From: Pseudomonadota bacterium
GTDB lineage: Bacteria; Pseudomonadota; Gammaproteobacteria; Steroidobacterales; Steroidobacteraceae
Direction: 5' to 3'
NCBI GenBank assembly: GCA_021779875.1
Contig: JAJXZV010000070.1
Location: forward strand, 1-8,849
Length of the DNA: 8,849 bases
Shown: one piece after another, positions 8,414-8,849 of the stretch
Layout: the number at the start of each line of letters is the position of its first letter
Position numbering within the stretch: the first letter of the stretch is position 1
Made by a program: the position numbers and the translations under genes
The notes under the pieces: model-generated
Databases searched by the model: none
The model's input: only the letters and a program-made list of their open reading frames with translations
What the model was told of the DNA's origin: nothing

Positions 8414-8849
8414 ATGTCGCACCCCTCGCTCGGAGCCTTGTGCGGCGAACTGGCGGTTCTGCTGATCATCGCCGCGTTCCTGTCCGGCAGCGAGACCGCC
8501 CTCATGAGGCTGAACCGCTATCGGCTGCGGCACATGGCCAAGGCCGGGCACCGCGGCGCGCGCCTCGCCGAGCGGCTGCTCGCCCAGCCGGACCGGCTCA
8601 TCGGCCTGATCCTGCTGCTGAGCACGGTGGTCAACGTGGCGGCGCCCATGCTGGTCGGCTTCATCGCGCTGCGCCTCGGCGGGGAGGTCCTGGTCGCCTT
8701 CGGCGCCGTGGCGCTCACCCTGGTGCTGCTCATCTTCTGCGAGGTGGCGCCCAAGACCTTCGGCGCCCTGCACCCGGAGCGCCTGGCGCTGCCCGCCGCG
8801 TACCTCTACACCCCGCTGCTGCGGCTGCTGTATCCGTTCGTGTGGGCGA
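8414..8849 (+). CDS. corB: CorB / HlyC-CorC family transporter (DUF21/CNNM), 3'-truncated by the window edge
   Basis: The first 145 codons of a membrane protein with an N-terminal DUF21 (CNNM) transmembrane domain; the CBS-pair and CorC/HlyC domains expected next lie beyond the window. The family includes Mg2+/Na+ exchangers, and E. coli CorB (YfjD) is implicated in cobalt and magnesium efflux. The sequence tracks E. coli CorB closely: FLSGSETALMRLNRYRLRHMAKAG at 22-45, QPDRLIGLIL, then FCEVAPKTFGALHPERLA. Hydrophobic segments lie at about 8-26, 63-85, 91-110 and 123-140. The ATG at 8414 leaves about 23 residues before the SGSET motif, as in the family; no clear Shine-Dalgarno precedes it, so coupling to ypjD is likely. 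The Gly-Asn pair before the conserved VN in E. coli CorB (GNNLVN) is Ser-Thr here (STVVN). Confidence 0.92.
   Translation, partial: MSHPSLGALCGELAVLLIIAAFLSGSETALMRLNRYRLRHMAKAGHRGARLAERLLAQPDRLIGLILLLSTVVNVAAPMLVGFIALRLGGEVLVAFGAVALTLVLLIFCEVAPKTFGALHPERLALPAAYLYTPLLRLLYPFVWA

Overview
This is an ordinary, gene-dense chromosomal segment from a high-GC proteobacterium (roughly two thirds G+C by eye, with G/C at nearly every third codon position). It is most likely a gammaproteobacterium. The proteins resemble E. coli homologues along their full length. The order corB-ypjD, diverging from ffh-rpsP-rimM-trmD-rplS, is the one I recall from E. coli and its relatives. I could not assign a genus.

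Layout. (1) Positions 1-2193, plus strand: the threonine-degradation pair kbl (5' end outside the window) and tdh, 8 nt apart. (2) Positions 2198-4075, minus strand: sppA, a full-length 67-kDa-type signal peptide peptidase that converges on tdh with only 4 nt between the stop codons. (3) Positions 4119-6117, minus strand: the ribosome and tRNA-modification operon rpsP-rimM-trmD-rplS. sppA lies 43 nt downstream of rplS on the same strand and may be its last gene. (4) Positions 6187-7539, minus strand: ffh, the SRP GTPase, separated from rpsP by a 69-nt AT-richer gap that probably holds the rpsP promoter. (5) Positions 7591-8849, plus strand: ypjD, a cytochrome c assembly-like membrane protein, and the 5' part of corB, a DUF21/CNNM-type transporter, diverging from ffh across a 51-nt gap.

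How the genes work together. Tdh oxidises threonine to 2-amino-3-ketobutyrate, which Kbl cleaves with CoA to glycine and acetyl-CoA. RpsP (S16), RplS (L19), RimM (30S maturation) and TrmD (m1G37 tRNA methylation) all serve translation. Ffh targets nascent membrane proteins to the inner membrane, and SppA degrades cleaved signal peptides there, so the minus-strand block is a translation and secretion cluster. YpjD and CorB form a conserved pair that has been tied to Mg2+/Co2+ homeostasis.

I found no mobile elements, CRISPR arrays, RNA genes, phage genes, riboswitches or T-tracted intrinsic terminators, and no gene-free stretch above 300 nt. No new biological system is evident. The points worth a second look are small: a chain of two tiny ATGA-linked reading frames joining rimM to trmD, a G/C hairpin covering both stop codons at the tdh/sppA junction, a consensus -10 box just ahead of an ffh start that has no Shine-Dalgarno, and residue changes in TrmD, CorB and RimM.
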